Positions 39,059 through 55,019 of a stretch of DNA of 64,000 bases are shown piece after piece. The stretch is from positions 152,865,428 to 152,929,427 of the forward strand of contig NC_135784.1 in the NCBI RefSeq assembly GCF_051106095.1. Direction: 5' to 3'. The DNA is from Pogona vitticeps (taxonomy: Eukaryota; Chordata; Lepidosauria; Squamata; Agamidae). The first letter of the stretch is position 1. Each line of letters opens with the position of its first letter. Position numbers and translations under genes: made by a program. The notes under the pieces were generated by a model. The model did not search any database. It was given only the letters and a program-made list of their open reading frames with translations, and was not told where the DNA came from.

Positions 39059-42000
39059 CACGATTAAACAGATGCATCTGCAACATAAAAATATTTATAA
39101 CTCTACACATATTTTTAGTATCTCAGTATAGAAATAAGTTTTCTAGGTGGCAGGAAAATAACTTCCATTTGAAATGAAAGTTTCCAAAATTCTTCAGTAG
39201 TCTGCTCCAATCACTAGGCTGAAAGCAATAATGTTATTACTATGAATAAACATTTTCCAGTATACAAACTGAGTACTTAAGCAATAATGCACATTATTTT
39301 ACCTCTAATTTTAGCAGTGTAGGTGATGCTAAAGTAATTTTACCAGGGTGATCAGATGCAAAGGAGAAGCCTTGTATGTTGACCATGGTGTAGAAAATGA
39401 ACTTTCAGTGTATTTACTTGTAACATATACCAAATTATGAGCTACTCTTGCCTATAATGCCTTTTATATACCACCCTTAAAGGTGCAGGAACACCATTTT
39501 CACATCCAGTTACCTAACCATTAGCGGTACTGAACTCTATCAGCAGGTAGAAGAAAGTAATTTGGAAGCCGCATCTACTCAGGGAAAACTGGGTGTAGCT
39601 AAAACTGGGATTACTGCTCTCTGAAACTCTCCAGGTTTAAATGACAATCTCCCTGCCCTTTTGCAGCTGCTATAAAAAGGCTCCCCTTTGCCATTTGGAG
39701 TTATGTTCTGCCAACACAGCAGCCGTTCTGCCTTAAGAAGCAAGGGATGGTCCAGTTGAAGCAAGAGTCTTTACAGGGATTTCAGACAGGAACAGGAAAC
39801 ATAGAAGATTCTCTGATCCACAAGGGGTGGAGAGGAGAATGGTCTTTTCTCTCCCCTTAGGAAAGACAGTTCCTCCAGCTTGCAGGTTACCAGAGTAAAG
39901 CTGTGCAGCATACAATTTTTGCCATGCACAGTGCAACAAGGCTATGTTTACGTGGCAGGTGGGGACACATCTAGTGGAAACCAGAACTGAGGAAAATTTA
40001 AAATGTGGAAAATTTAAAAGTCCAACTTCATGGCAGCTGTATCCAGCATGAAAAGCAAGCTGTAGACTTGTATTAAGAAATGGAGAGCAGTGCATCTGCC
40101 AAAACAGAGAGATGAGCACAAATTAATAGTAAATAGATCAAATTGTAAACACAGAGTAAGAATGTGGCTAGAAATTCTAGGACAAGATTTACTCTGCCCC
40201 TGCAGTTTGTGATGGAGGAGAGATGGAAAGGCCCATTGCCCTGATGTAACAACTAAGGTAGATCTCAAGTTTCCAAACTTCAGCTTGGCATTCCTAAGGA
40301 TGGAGTCCTGTACATATTTACCATGTTGTAAATGGAAAGCTGCAGCATTTACTCTTCAACCAATCTGCAGGGGACCAGCTGGGCAGCCATACCAGAGCTG
40401 GCTGACTGAAATGAAGCATACAGGAATGAATCCTTTTGCCCCTTTCTTCTTTTTCCTCTCCACGTGGCTGCTGGATGTCATCATGGCTATTCTGGCTCTG
40501 GATGCAGCAGTAGCAGCTTGAATAATAATGTTTTGTTGGCACCCAAACCAATCCTTAAGGCTTTTCAACCGCAGTTTGAAAAGGCGGCCTCTCTTTCCCT
40601 TCTGACGTTCCTTTTTCAATCTGTTTTGCCTTGATGAACAGCTGCAACAATCTCTTCGTTTCTCATCCTGCAACCAAAGTGTTCTAACTTTCCCATCAAC
40701 CAGCCACCTTTCTATGTCCCAGCCAAATGCTGGAGCAGCCTCTCTTCTGGGCTAGCTATGTATCTTGAGACTTATCAGGTTGCCCTGTGCTGGCAGGCTC
40801 AGCAAAATTTCTGGGTGACTATAAATAGCCGCCATAGAACTGACAATTGAAGCCAGCACATCCTAACATGTGTTCCCCTCTACTCACTGAATCACAACAA
40901 GGTTCATCAAAACCTACAAGAACAGGTTTGGTCACGACCTTTTCTTGAGATGGAGGTGCCGGTTTTGACCTCTACGGAGGAAGCTATGACCAGGGCTGGA
41001 GGAGAGCTACTGTACTTGCTTGGCTTCTCAACAAGAAACTGTGAATCCTTTCTTGTAATTTGAATCCACTAGATCGGGTCTTATCTTCTGGAGCCACGAA
41101 AAGCAGGCTTGCCTCCATCCTCCACATGACTACCTTCAAATGGCGGAAGACAGTATTAGCTGCAAACAAATACTAAAACTAAAGAGTCAGGGGTTCAGTA
41201 TTTGTTTGTTATGACTCAACAGAGGCATCTTTACCTTTACTATTCATTCACAAGAAAGGATTTTAACAGTTGTAGGATCTCTCAACTATATGCAGTACAG
41301 ATTACAACTGCAACATCTACTTGATCCCACATTAACTCCATTAGATGTCTCTGTTACAGAGCTCCAATGCACCTCCCTGAACTTCAGGAAAGTATTCTGT
41401 TTGCCTGATGAAACTAAAGACCCCAGGTTCCACAGGACAAAGCCATGGAAATTAAGGTGGCATCACACGGATAACTATGTAGCGCTGATGCACTGTATCA
41501 TAGCAGGGACTAGCAGTGTCCCTTGACAGACTATTTTTCTAGGGTTAGCTCATCAGGACAGCTGCTTCAACAGAACAGCAGATGACATCAAGTTACCCTT
41601 GACCAGGCCATTTATTTTGGCATTTGACACAGGAAATCCCACAGTCATTACTCTCACTTCCTGGTAGTAATGCAGCCAGTTGAATCCAGATTAATGCATG
41701 GTGGTCGATGGAAGCAAAGTCAAAATCAACAGAAAGTGAGTTAGTTTAATTCCCTACCTTCTCCCTTGTACAGTAATGGGCTACAATACAACCTGTTAAC
41801 GTTTAACTGAACTGAAGAACCGACATTATGTCGGTTCTGTAGGCTCTTAAACTATTGTGCTTGATTCTCTGCTGGGAGAAAGAAAATGGCCTAATTATCC
41901 TTTCCAGCCATTAGCCTTAATCATCCCACTCACCCTAATACACAAGCCAGAACTGCTTCTGGAAATGGAAAGATCCCTTATGATGTGATCAGTCTGGATC

Positions 42001-42763
42001 CAACCCAGTAATAATAAATTGAGGCCAAAATCCTCTTAGCTTATAAGAGCACAGAGAATGTCCTGCTTTCAGGACTCTCTTTCACCCCAATTGTGTGCTC
42101 AGTTACACAATGGTCAGCTGGAGAACAGCAATAAATAAGTAAATAAAAATACTTGTATAATTGCTTTTAGATACTCACTTTCCACAACAGGATACTGGCC
42201 TAAGTATCTGGGTAGTATCATATTGTGTTTCCATGGGGCTGGAAAATCTCACCAAAATAGTAGCACAAGATCTTGCCACACTTACAGGCATTATCATTGG
42301 CAAGTACTGTAGTGGTGAAGCCTATGTGTAAGGCTATTTCATATAGATCACTGCTTGTGCAACAAACACTTATACATGTAAGTGCATGGGACTTTCTGCT
42401 GTATAGAAGCTCAGCAGGATACTGAACCTAGCAATTCGCTACTCTTGCATGAAATTCAAAATCAGCTGACCACTCTATTAAAAGGTGATGTTGTGGTTCT
42501 TCAATAATATATCTAAATACTACACACTATCTAAATATATATCTTGTAAGAAAAATTCCCTAACAGCAATAGCTGGGGCTCTATTTATTTTACAAATATA
42601 GTAGCAAATTTGCCTGGTTATTATGTGTACTATCTCCTAGTCATTAAAGTAATTTATAAAAGGAGACCAACTGTTTTTTATCATGCTATAATATGCTAAT
42701 TTTATACTTAGGAAGATGCAGTGTTTTTCTCCAATCCTCCACTATTTATCCATTACTGCTATT

Positions 42764-43015
42764 GGGGGCTGGATAGCTCAGTGAGTTATGTATCCAGCTG
42801 CAGAGCCAGTGGTTGGGAGTTTCCCACTGTGCCTCCAAGGGGGAAAAAAACCAGGCTGGGTAGCTTTGCACAACCTGCACAGTCAAAGGAAACCCAAGAA
42901 GAATGGCCAATCAATCACTTCTGAGTACTCTCAGCCTAGGAAACCCTGAAAAAGGCCGCCATAAATCAGCATTGACTTAATGGCACATCATCATCATTAT
43001 TGTTGTTGTTATTAT
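42764..43015 (+). mobile_element. Sauria-type SINE with Bov-B tail
   Basis: A tRNA-like head ('ggatagctcagtgagtt' A box; 'gttgggagtttcccactg' in place of a B box) is followed by the body 'caggctgggtagctttgcacaacctgcacagtc' and the tail 'ggccgccataaatcagcattgacttaatggcacat', the Bov-B LINE 3' end. It ends in CAT and GTT repeats. Such SINEs are a mark of squamates. Confidence 0.85.
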
Positions 43016-43619
43016 TACTGGTGTTACATAAGATTTGTTCTTAATATAGTATTTTGACATTAAGAATATTTAACAGATACACAGCCTTTTTCTTGAATGT
43101 TCAGTATTGTTCTTGTGTCTTACCTTATTGCTTTAAGAACCACGTCTGGGATGTTGTCAGCAGACAATCCAGCCAAGTAGCTCTAGGGTGTAAAAATGCC
43201 TACCCCCACCACCCCATGTCGAAGGACTGACACAGAACAGAACCTACTCTGTTTCAGGACATCATCCTCTGCTTGAAAAATCTTTCCTGTCCTTGCCCAG
43301 CTGAAAAAAAACAAAAACAGAATTTCAAGAAGGGATATCAATGCCATAAAATTGCCCCTGTCTACTAGCACATGGACAACAGACTGAACAGGCAAACAGG
43401 GCACCTGATCACAGTTTCCCCCATGAGGGTGAGAGAGACAGGATTTCCCTTTAATGATTATTTTAAATATGCATCAATGACCAGAGTCCTACTGGTATTA
43501 CTTGCACCTACGGGCATAAATCAAATGGCATATCTAGCCAGCTCTCTTATGCCGATTCTGAATTTTTCTGGGGAAACAGTAATAGCTCTTTCTATATATT
43601 TTTCCCCTTCTTTTGCTCG

Positions 43620-44140
43620 GTGACTAGCCGTGTCCTCCCTTCTAGGGTGAAAAAAAGGATCACCTATTCAAGAGAGACCCGTGAAAACTACAAGTCCCAG
43701 CATGCACCATGGCGTTCTTCCAGCTTTTTTAGAGGTTCATTGATAGCCGGGCCACCAGGCGTCCCGTCTACCCTTAAGGGTCTTTGTGGTGTCAGGCTTC
43801 AGGGTCACGGGGAAACAGCAGGCAAACATAGATTGACGAGAATAGACTCACACGCAAACACGGAATCTTCTCCGACCAGACTTCGGAAGCCATTTTGAAA
43901 CACGTTTCCGGGGAGACTGTCCAAGAGGGCCGGTGTGGAGGTTGCGGAGCGTTTTCTCAAGCCGGAGCCGACCTTCGGCAGGTCGGTGGAAAGATAGGAA
44001 TCTGAGCTGTTATACAGGGTTGGTTTGCTATGAAAAAATAGGATAGTTCTGTGATTTTCATTTAGCACGAACTTTCGTACATTTCTGGCCCACGTTTTCT
44101 TTTTGAACGCTCGTGCATCTCAGCGCGCAAACGTTTACGC
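43620..44140. promoter_or_regulatory. CpG-rich promoter-like stretch with ZNF143-type site
   Basis: CpG density rises here. The motif ACTACAAGTCCCAGCATGC at 43687-43705 closely matches the ZNF143/THAP11 site found in many CpG-island promoters, often bidirectional ones. A GCCATTTTG near 43889-43897 resembles a YY1 site. On the minus strand an ATG at 43893 opens 14 codons (MASEVWSEKIPCLR) ending at a consensus donor GTGAGT (43851-43846). The transposon at 44150 begins right next to it. Which gene it serves, COX14 or an unrecognised minus-strand transcript, is not clear. Confidence 0.5.
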
Positions 44141-44149
44141 TTGAGTTTG
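44141..44149. repeat. Target-site duplication, left copy
   Basis: TTGAGTTTG, identical to 58729-58737. Nine base pairs is the length made by Mutator-like and Foldback transposases. Confidence 0.95.
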
Positions 44150-44236
44150 GGGATGTACTAAACGGATGATCACTGAAAGGAATGATCGGGATGATTGCCT
44201 GCAGTTCACCTCCAAGCCCCTAGATGTCACTATCTT
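44150..44236 (+). repeat. MULE left terminal inverted repeat, 87 bp
   Basis: Pairs with 58642-58728 at 85 of 87 positions. It contains 'cggatgatcac' and 'gggatgattgcc', echoes of the GGGATGATGG motif in the neighbouring array, which suggests shared transposase-binding sequence. Confidence 0.95.
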
Positions 44237-47200
44237 ATCTTTCTGATTTACGTGCACTGGTCTCTATGCGTTTCCAGTGGGATGATGGCTGTATCTTTCT
44301 GATTTACGTGGGATGATGGGGTTATTAGTGCATGTATGTATACCTGGCACTGGCCTCTATGCGTTTCCTGTGGGATGATGGCTGTATCTTTCTGATTTAC
44401 GTGGGATGATGGGGTTATTAGTGCATATATGTATACCTGGCACTGGCCTCTATGCGTTTCCAGTGGGATGATGGCTGTATCTTTCTGATTTACGTGGGAT
44501 GATGGGGTTATTAGTGCATATATGTATACCTGGCACTGGCCTCTATGCGTTTCCAGTGGGATGATGGCTGTATCTTTCCGATTTACGTGGGATGATGGGG
44601 TTATTAGTGCATGTATGTATACCTGGCACTGGTCTCTATGCGTTTCCAGTGGGATGATGGCTGTATCTTTCTGATTTACGTGGGATGATGGGGTTATTAG
44701 TGCATATATGTATACCTGGCACTGGTCTCTATGCGTTTCCTGTGGGATGATGGCTGTATCTTTCTGATTTACGTGGGATGATGGGGTTATTAGTGCATAT
44801 ATGTATACCTGGCACTGGCCTCTATGCGTTTCCAGTGGGATGATGGCTGTATCTTTCTGATTTACGTGGGATGATGGGGTTATTAGTGCATGTATGTATA
44901 CCTGGCACTGGTCTCTATGCGTTTCCAGTGGGATGATGGCTGTATCTTTCTGATTTACGTGGGATGATGGGGTTATTAGTGCATGTATGTATACCTGGCA
45001 CTGGTCTCTATGCGTTTCCAGTGGGATGATGGCTGTATCTTTCTGATTTACGTGGGATGATGGGGTTATTAGTGCATGTATGTATACCTGGCACTGGCCT
45101 CTATGCGTTTCCTGTGGGATGATGGCTGTATCTTTCTGATTTACGTGGGATGATGGGGTTATTAGTGCATGTATGTATACCTGGCACTGGCCTCTATGCG
45201 TTTCCTGTGGGATGATGGCTGTATCTTTCTGATTTACGTGGGATGATGGGGTTATTAGTGCATGTATGTATACCTGGCACTGGCCTCTATGCGTTTCCAG
45301 TGGGATGATGGCTGTATCTTTCTGATTTACGTGGGATGATGGGGTTATTAGTGCATGTATGTATACCTGGCACTGGTCTCTATGCGTTTCCTGTGGGATG
45401 ATGGCTGTATCTTTCCGATTTACGTGGGATGATGGGGTTATTAGTGCATATATGTATACCTGGCACTGGCCTCTATGCGTTTCCTGTGGGATGATGGCTG
45501 TATCTTTCTGATTTACGTGGGATGATGGGGTTATTAGTGCATGTATGTATACCTGGCACTGGCCTCTATGCGTTTCCTGTGGGATGATGGCTGTATCTTT
45601 CTGATTTACGTGGGATGATGGGGTTATTAGTGCATGTATGTATACCTGGCACTGGCCTCTATGCGTTTCCAGTGGGATGATGGCTGTATCTTTCTGATTT
45701 ACGTGGGATGATGGGGTTATTAGTGCATGTATGTATACCTGGCACTGGTCTCTATGCGTTTCCAGTGGGATGATGGCTGTATCTTTCTGATTTACGTGGG
45801 ATGATGGGGTTATTAGTGCATGTATGTATACCTGGCACTGGCCTCTATGCGTTTCCTGTGGGATGGTGGCTGTATCTTTCTGATTTACGTGGGATGATGG
45901 GGTTATTAGTGCATGTATGTATACCTGGCACTGGCCTCTATGCGTTTCCTGTGGGATGATGGCTGTATCTTTCTGATTTACGTGGGATGATGGGGTTATT
46001 AGTGCATGTATGTATACCTGGCACTGGCCTCTATGCGTTTCCTGTGGGATGATGGCTGTATCTTTCTGATTTACGTGGGATGATGGGGTTATTAGTGCAT
46101 GTATGTATACCTGGCACTGGTCTCTATGCGTTTCCAGTGGGATGATGGCTGTATCTTTCTGATTTACGTGGGATGATGGGGTTATTAGTGCATGTATGTA
46201 TACCTGGCACTGGTCTCTATGCGTTTCCAGTGGGATGATGGCTGTATCTTTCTGATTTACGTGGGATGATGGGGTTATTAGTGCATATATGTATACCTGG
46301 CACTGGTCTCTATGCGTTTCCTGTGGGATGATGGCTGTATCTTTCTGATTTACGTGGGATGATGGGGTTATTAGTGCATATATGTATACCTGGCACTGGC
46401 CTCTATGCGTTTCCAGTGGGATGATGGCTGTATCTTTCTGATTTACGTGGGATGATGGGGTTATTAGTGCATGTATGTATACCTGGCACTGGTCTCTATG
46501 CGTTTCCAGTGGGATGATGGCTGTATCTTTCTGATTTACGTGGGATGATGGGGTTATTAGTGCATGTATGTATACCTGGCACTGGTCTCTATGCGTTTCC
46601 AGTGGGATGATGGCTGTATCTTTCTGATTTACGTGGGATGATGGGGTTATTAGTGCATGTATGTATACCTGGCACTGGTCTCTATGCGTTTCCAGTGGGA
46701 TGATGGCTGTATCTTTCTGATTTACGTGGGATGATGGGGTTATTAGTGCATGTATGTATACCTGGCACTGGCCTCTATGCGTTTCCTGTGGGATGATGGC
46801 TGTATCTTTCTGATTTACGTGGGATGATGGGGTTATTAGTGCATGTATGTATACCTGGCACTGGCCTCTATGCGTTTCCTGTGGGATGATGGCTGTATCT
46901 TTCTGATTTACGTGGGATGATGGGGTTATTAGTGCATGTATGTATACCTGGCACTGGCCTCTATGCGTTTCCTGTGGGATGATGGCTGTATCTTTCTGAT
47001 TTACGTGGGATGATGGGGTTATTAGTGCATGTATGTATACCTGGCACTGGCCTCTATGCGTTTCCTGTGGGATGATGGCTGTATCTTTCTGATTTACGTG
47101 GGATGATGGGGTTATTAGTGCATGTATGTATACCTGGCACTGGTCTCTATGCGTTTCCAGTGGGATGATGGCTGTATCTTTCCGATTTACGTGGGATGAT

Positions 47201-47575
47201 GGGGTTATTAGTGCATATATGTATACCTGGCACTGGTCTCTATGCGTTTCCAGTGGGATGATGGCTGTATCTTTCTGATTTACGTGGGATGATGGGGTTA
47301 TTAGTGCATATATGTATACCTGGCACTGGTCTCTATGCGTTTCCTGTGGGATGATGGCTGTATCTTTCTGATTTACGTGGGATGATGGGGTTATTAGTGC
47401 ATATATGTATACCTGGCACTGGCCTCTATGCGTTTCCAGTGGGATGATGGCTGTATCTTTCTGATTTACGTGGGATGATGGGGTTATTAGTGCATGTATG
47501 TATACCTGGCACTGGCCTCTATGCGTTTCCAGTGGGATGATGGCTGTATCTTTCTGGTTTACGTGGGATGATGGG
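44237..47575 (+). repeat. MULE left tandem array, about 36 copies of a 93-bp unit
   Basis: Each unit has GTGGGATGATGG twice, 31 bp apart, plus 'tttctgatttacg', 'ttattagtgcat', 'tacctggcactgg' and 'ctctatgcgtttcc'. The unit nearest the terminus is internally shortened. Copies differ at a few recurrent sites: C/T in 'ggCctc', 'cctgtg' or 'ccagtg', 'gcatgtatg' or 'gcatatatg', 'tttctg' or 'tttccg'. Because 93 is a multiple of three, one minus-strand frame stays open for 1119 codons. I take that as a by-product of the period, not as a gene. Confidence 0.97.
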
Positions 47576-48696
47576 GTAAATAATTTCAACACTATATGGA
47601 ACTTCAATTTCTTCTGCTAACACATTGGACTATTTAGAATAGTATATATTTCTTGAGAAAATGAAATAGTCATTTGTGTGACTGAAATGCATTTATAGTG
47701 GGTAAAGTAGTCCAGGCCATAAACATTGTTGGCTAGTGTGTGTAATGTGGTCTACTATAGGCTTCATATTTGTGAAAAGTGGGGGGGGTAGTCTCATTGG
47801 TGGTCCAAGATATCGCCGTAGTGTATGGAGGTCTTTAATATAGTATAACATGTTTAAGGCTGGGTCCACACTGGAGTTTCCAAGTTCTGCTTAGCTGTTC
47901 CGTCTGAAACAGCTGAGTGGCACTTTATGGACCTATTTTTTTTTGTTTTCATCCTTATGCACACACAACAGAAGGGACACCCATAGACTTCTATGAGGAT
48001 TCCATAAATGTCTGTAAAATTCTCTTAATTTTGAGCATAAAAAAATAAAAATAAGGTTTTTTTTTTAGGTATTAAAACCATAGTGTACCAAAAACTACAC
48101 ATATTTGGTTTCACTTGAATAGTATCAACCTGCACAATAAAAGACAACTTGTCATTTATACGAACTATGAACTCCAAAAAAAGTAACCACTCTCAAAAAT
48201 TGCATAATTGCATTTTTTTTCCACATTTTACCCCACATAGTAATTTTTTACTGATTTCTTAGTACATTACAGGCTAAAATAAACAATGTGAACACAAAGT
48301 ACAAGCACAAAAAACAAACCCTTAAGCCCCTTTTGGTTGTAGACCAAAAAAATAAATAAATATTATGTTCTTGAAAGGCGAGGATGAAAAAACGAACGCT
48401 CAGAAAAAAACAAATGTATCAGGAAGGGGTTAAAGTGTCCCCACTGCTCATGATCATCTGTCATCTACATAGATGTATACATACACACATGTAACCACAC
48501 AAATATGCTCCGATATACTGTATACACCCCCAAATGCAACTGAGTAATCCACAAGCAAAAAATTGGTACAAACTTTTTTTTTAATACTGTATAAGAATAA
48601 AATAACAAAGCAAGTAATTAGTGAGATGTAGTACAATCTCTATCAAGTGGTGGGAGGTAAGCTTTTCCTGTATAAACATTTTATGTAAACCAATTT
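47576..48696. other. MULE interior left of the transposase gene
   Basis: Non-coding. 47855-48050 is one of two diverged direct copies of a repeat (the other at 53240-53430) starting 'aggctgggtccacactgg'. 48060-48440 has text such as 'acacatatttggtttcac', 'cctgcacaataaaagac' and 'aggaaggggttaaagtg' that I associate with frog interspersed repeats. The 3' UTR of the transposase gene should lie in the right part, but no clear AATAAA on the minus strand stands out. Confidence 0.6.
47855..48050 (+). repeat. Internal repeat copy A of the MULE
   Basis: Shares 'aggctgggtccacactgg', 'agctgttccgtctgaaacagctgag' and '..tagacttctatg' with copy B at 53240-53430 in direct orientation; clearly diverged. Function unknown. 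Confidence 0.65.
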
Positions 48697-52944
<4,248 letters not shown>

Positions 52945-53239
52945 AGACCAGTTTTCAGCAGTAACAAATACTCAAGTAGCTGGAGTTATGAGCACCTTCA
53001 AAGATCTCAGAGGTCCAACAGATCTGACTTACCTCTGCATCACACAGGGTTTTATGCTTTCAATTAAATGTATCTTCTTTGCATCTCACAGAAAGGACAT
53101 GTGACCAGATTGTTGTATATTGGTAAAGATACATGGAGGTCATAAACAGGTCAGAATAATTAACAGAAATTATCAAGAGGTAGACAAAGATAAGAAGAGA
53201 GAATCCCCCACAAAGAACTTGATATACTTTAATAATGCT

Positions 53240-53430
53240 TAGGCTGGGTCCACACTGGTGTTTACAAAGTCTGCAGAGCTTTTCCATCCAGAACAGCTCA
53301 GCGGACTGAATGGGCATATTTCTTCCGTCTGCATGTGTATACAGACTGAACAAACGTGACCTCTGTAGACTTCTTTGGGGGTTCTGTAAGTCCATAAAAT
53401 TTTGTTATTTTTAAATGGAATAAAAAATGT
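53240..53430 (+). repeat. Internal repeat copy B of the MULE
   Basis: Direct, diverged counterpart of 47855-48050 ('taggctgggtccacactggtgttta'). The two flank the transposase gene but are not at the element's ends. Confidence 0.65.
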
Positions 53431-53562
53431 GTCATGCAATATTTTTTTTTCCTTCAGAATGAGGGGGGTGGGGGGGAGTGGGTGTCTGCAAGGGGACAGA
53501 GCCTAACAAGGGATTCAAAAATGGTTGCATACAATGTCTAATGTTGGCCATACATCAGACTA

Positions 53563-53790
53563 AGGCCAAGTCCACACTAGGTCCGTGCAGCCTCCGTTCG
53601 GGCTGCACGGACCTAGCCGGAACATAGAGGGAGAATGCAGCAATTCTTCCGTCGATGTTCCGTACAAGCCTAACCATAGGCTTGAACGGAACATCGGCGG
53701 AAGAATGCTCCGTCGGTGTTCTGTCTACATTCCGTGCTAGGTCCGTGCAGCACGAACGGAGGCTGCACGGACCTAGTGTGGACTTAGCCT
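53563..53790. mobile_element. 228-bp palindromic MITE nested in the MULE
   Basis: Starts 'aggccaagtccacactagg' and ends 'cctagtgtggacttagcct'; the arms 'tccgtgcagcctccgttcg' and their complement pair almost perfectly. Inner arms repeat 'ttccgtc' and 'gacggaa' blocks. It is CpG-rich, so young or unmethylated. No coding region; no clear target duplication, so the superfamily is open. Confidence 0.75.
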
Positions 53791-54301
53791 CACTTAACCA
53801 CAACCCTCCAAACTTTTATCCATCAAACCTGTTTGTCCAACTAAAACAGCGCGGCATAAATCTAACCAACTCTTCATCAGACAAGCCAACCTGCTGACCT
53901 TCTGTCCAACTTGAGATATCACCGGAGTAGGCTGGATTCACACTGCTCTATTGTCCCCCATGGGATTGCTGTGGCTTTCTTACAGCATCTGTTAGGGTAC
54001 TGTCTGACACCTTTTAGTGTGGTATCCTAATGGATACAGTGAAATAGTTGCAAAAACACTGTATGAACTTCTTCTGCATGGTTTCAATAAATAATTTTTC
54101 TCAAAGACTGGCTATACTGAATAATTCCAGCAGAACCACAACTTCCAGCATCACAAACTGTCCATAATAGATAAAACAATAAACTAGATCTGTTAGTTTG
54201 AACTCTAATGCTGGCCATACACTAGGATGACATCATGCATCGTGTGGTCACAGTATATTTTTATGTAAGATGTTGTTTAAACGCGCACTCCCGCTCGACG
54301 T

Positions 54302-54375
54302 TCGTTGAATCTTATTTATTTTATTTATTTATTTATTTGATTTATACCCCGCCTATCTGGTCCGCACGGACCACT
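54302..54375 (-). mobile_element. Short L2-type LINE/SINE tail fragment nested in the MULE
   Basis: A TTTATTTATT run followed by 'gatttataccccgcctatctggtc' is the reverse complement of the reptile L2-type 3' end seen at 23333 and 59680. It is a host-type insertion inside the transposon. Confidence 0.55.
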
Positions 54376-55019
54376 TCTATGTTCCTTCTATTTGACCATA
54401 AGATCCATCAATTTTCTTTGCACATCACGTGCGCATTGAGTGTGCCAGAATGTGCATTGGTAAATATAGGAGGAGTCAAATGGGAGTTGGTCCTGCAGCG
54501 AGTCATCCCAGTATATGGTTAGGGTAACCCTAACCACAAACCTTTAAAGGTTAATTTCATAATATCGATGATAGGACACTCGACAGTCAGAATATTACCC
54601 TTGTGGAGGTTGACCTTGCAGAACAGACGATCTTCTGCAAGTCGATCATTTTATATAGTCAATCTTGCACAAGAGCCGATGTTCTGCTTGTCGACTTTCC
54701 ACAGTTGACCTAAGGAGAATTGACCTACTGGCCATAGACGGCCAGATCCCCAATAAACTAACCTGTCACCCTTGAGAGTAAATCAGCTATTACAGACAAA
54801 ACTGGTTGTGGTACAATAGGTCTCAGCTTGCCTTCACAGACAGGTGATGCAGGGTTACAGGTTCTATCACAGTATGTGCCTAAAGTAAGGGTGCGCTGTA
54901 CTGATACCTGGATTATCAACACAGCAGTTCCAGCTGTTTAATCGATGGCCGTTAGGTTAACTGTGAAAGTTTGACGGGCATGAGGTCAACTCATGTGGAA
55001 GGTTGAATTATGGTTATGG

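Larger units (their letters stand above)
37826..43619. other. GPD1-COX14 intergenic region, left part
   Basis: No gene is supported. A (CTG)n run lies at 38097-38117 and SINEs at 38907 and 42764. A 105-codon minus-strand frame at 40356-40673 (KKERQKGKRGRLFKLRLKSL) follows a possible splice acceptor, but I recognise no family in it. Confidence 0.55.

Noticed and set aside
40356-40673. Minus-strand frame of 105 codons (KKERQKGKRGRLFKLRLKSL) after a possible acceptor
   Set aside because: No recognised family, no partner exon, weak polypyrimidine tract; kept only as a note in the intergenic entry.
40984-41169. Minus-strand frame (FRHLKVVMWRMEASLLFVAP) as a possible exon
   Set aside because: It has a usable acceptor but no good donor, no known homologue and no continuation.
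44237-47575. Possible CRISPR-like array
   Set aside because: The 93-bp units are nearly identical along their whole length with no variable spacers, in a vertebrate nuclear setting.
44248-47607. A 1119-codon minus-strand open frame of 31-residue repeats (SSHVNQKDTAIIP, then CQVYIHALITP)
   Set aside because: The frame stays open only because the 93-bp unit is a multiple of three and one frame lacks a stop. The same units on the other arm are read in another frame for only 112 codons, and it shows no family similarity. Treated as a transposon arm, not a gene.
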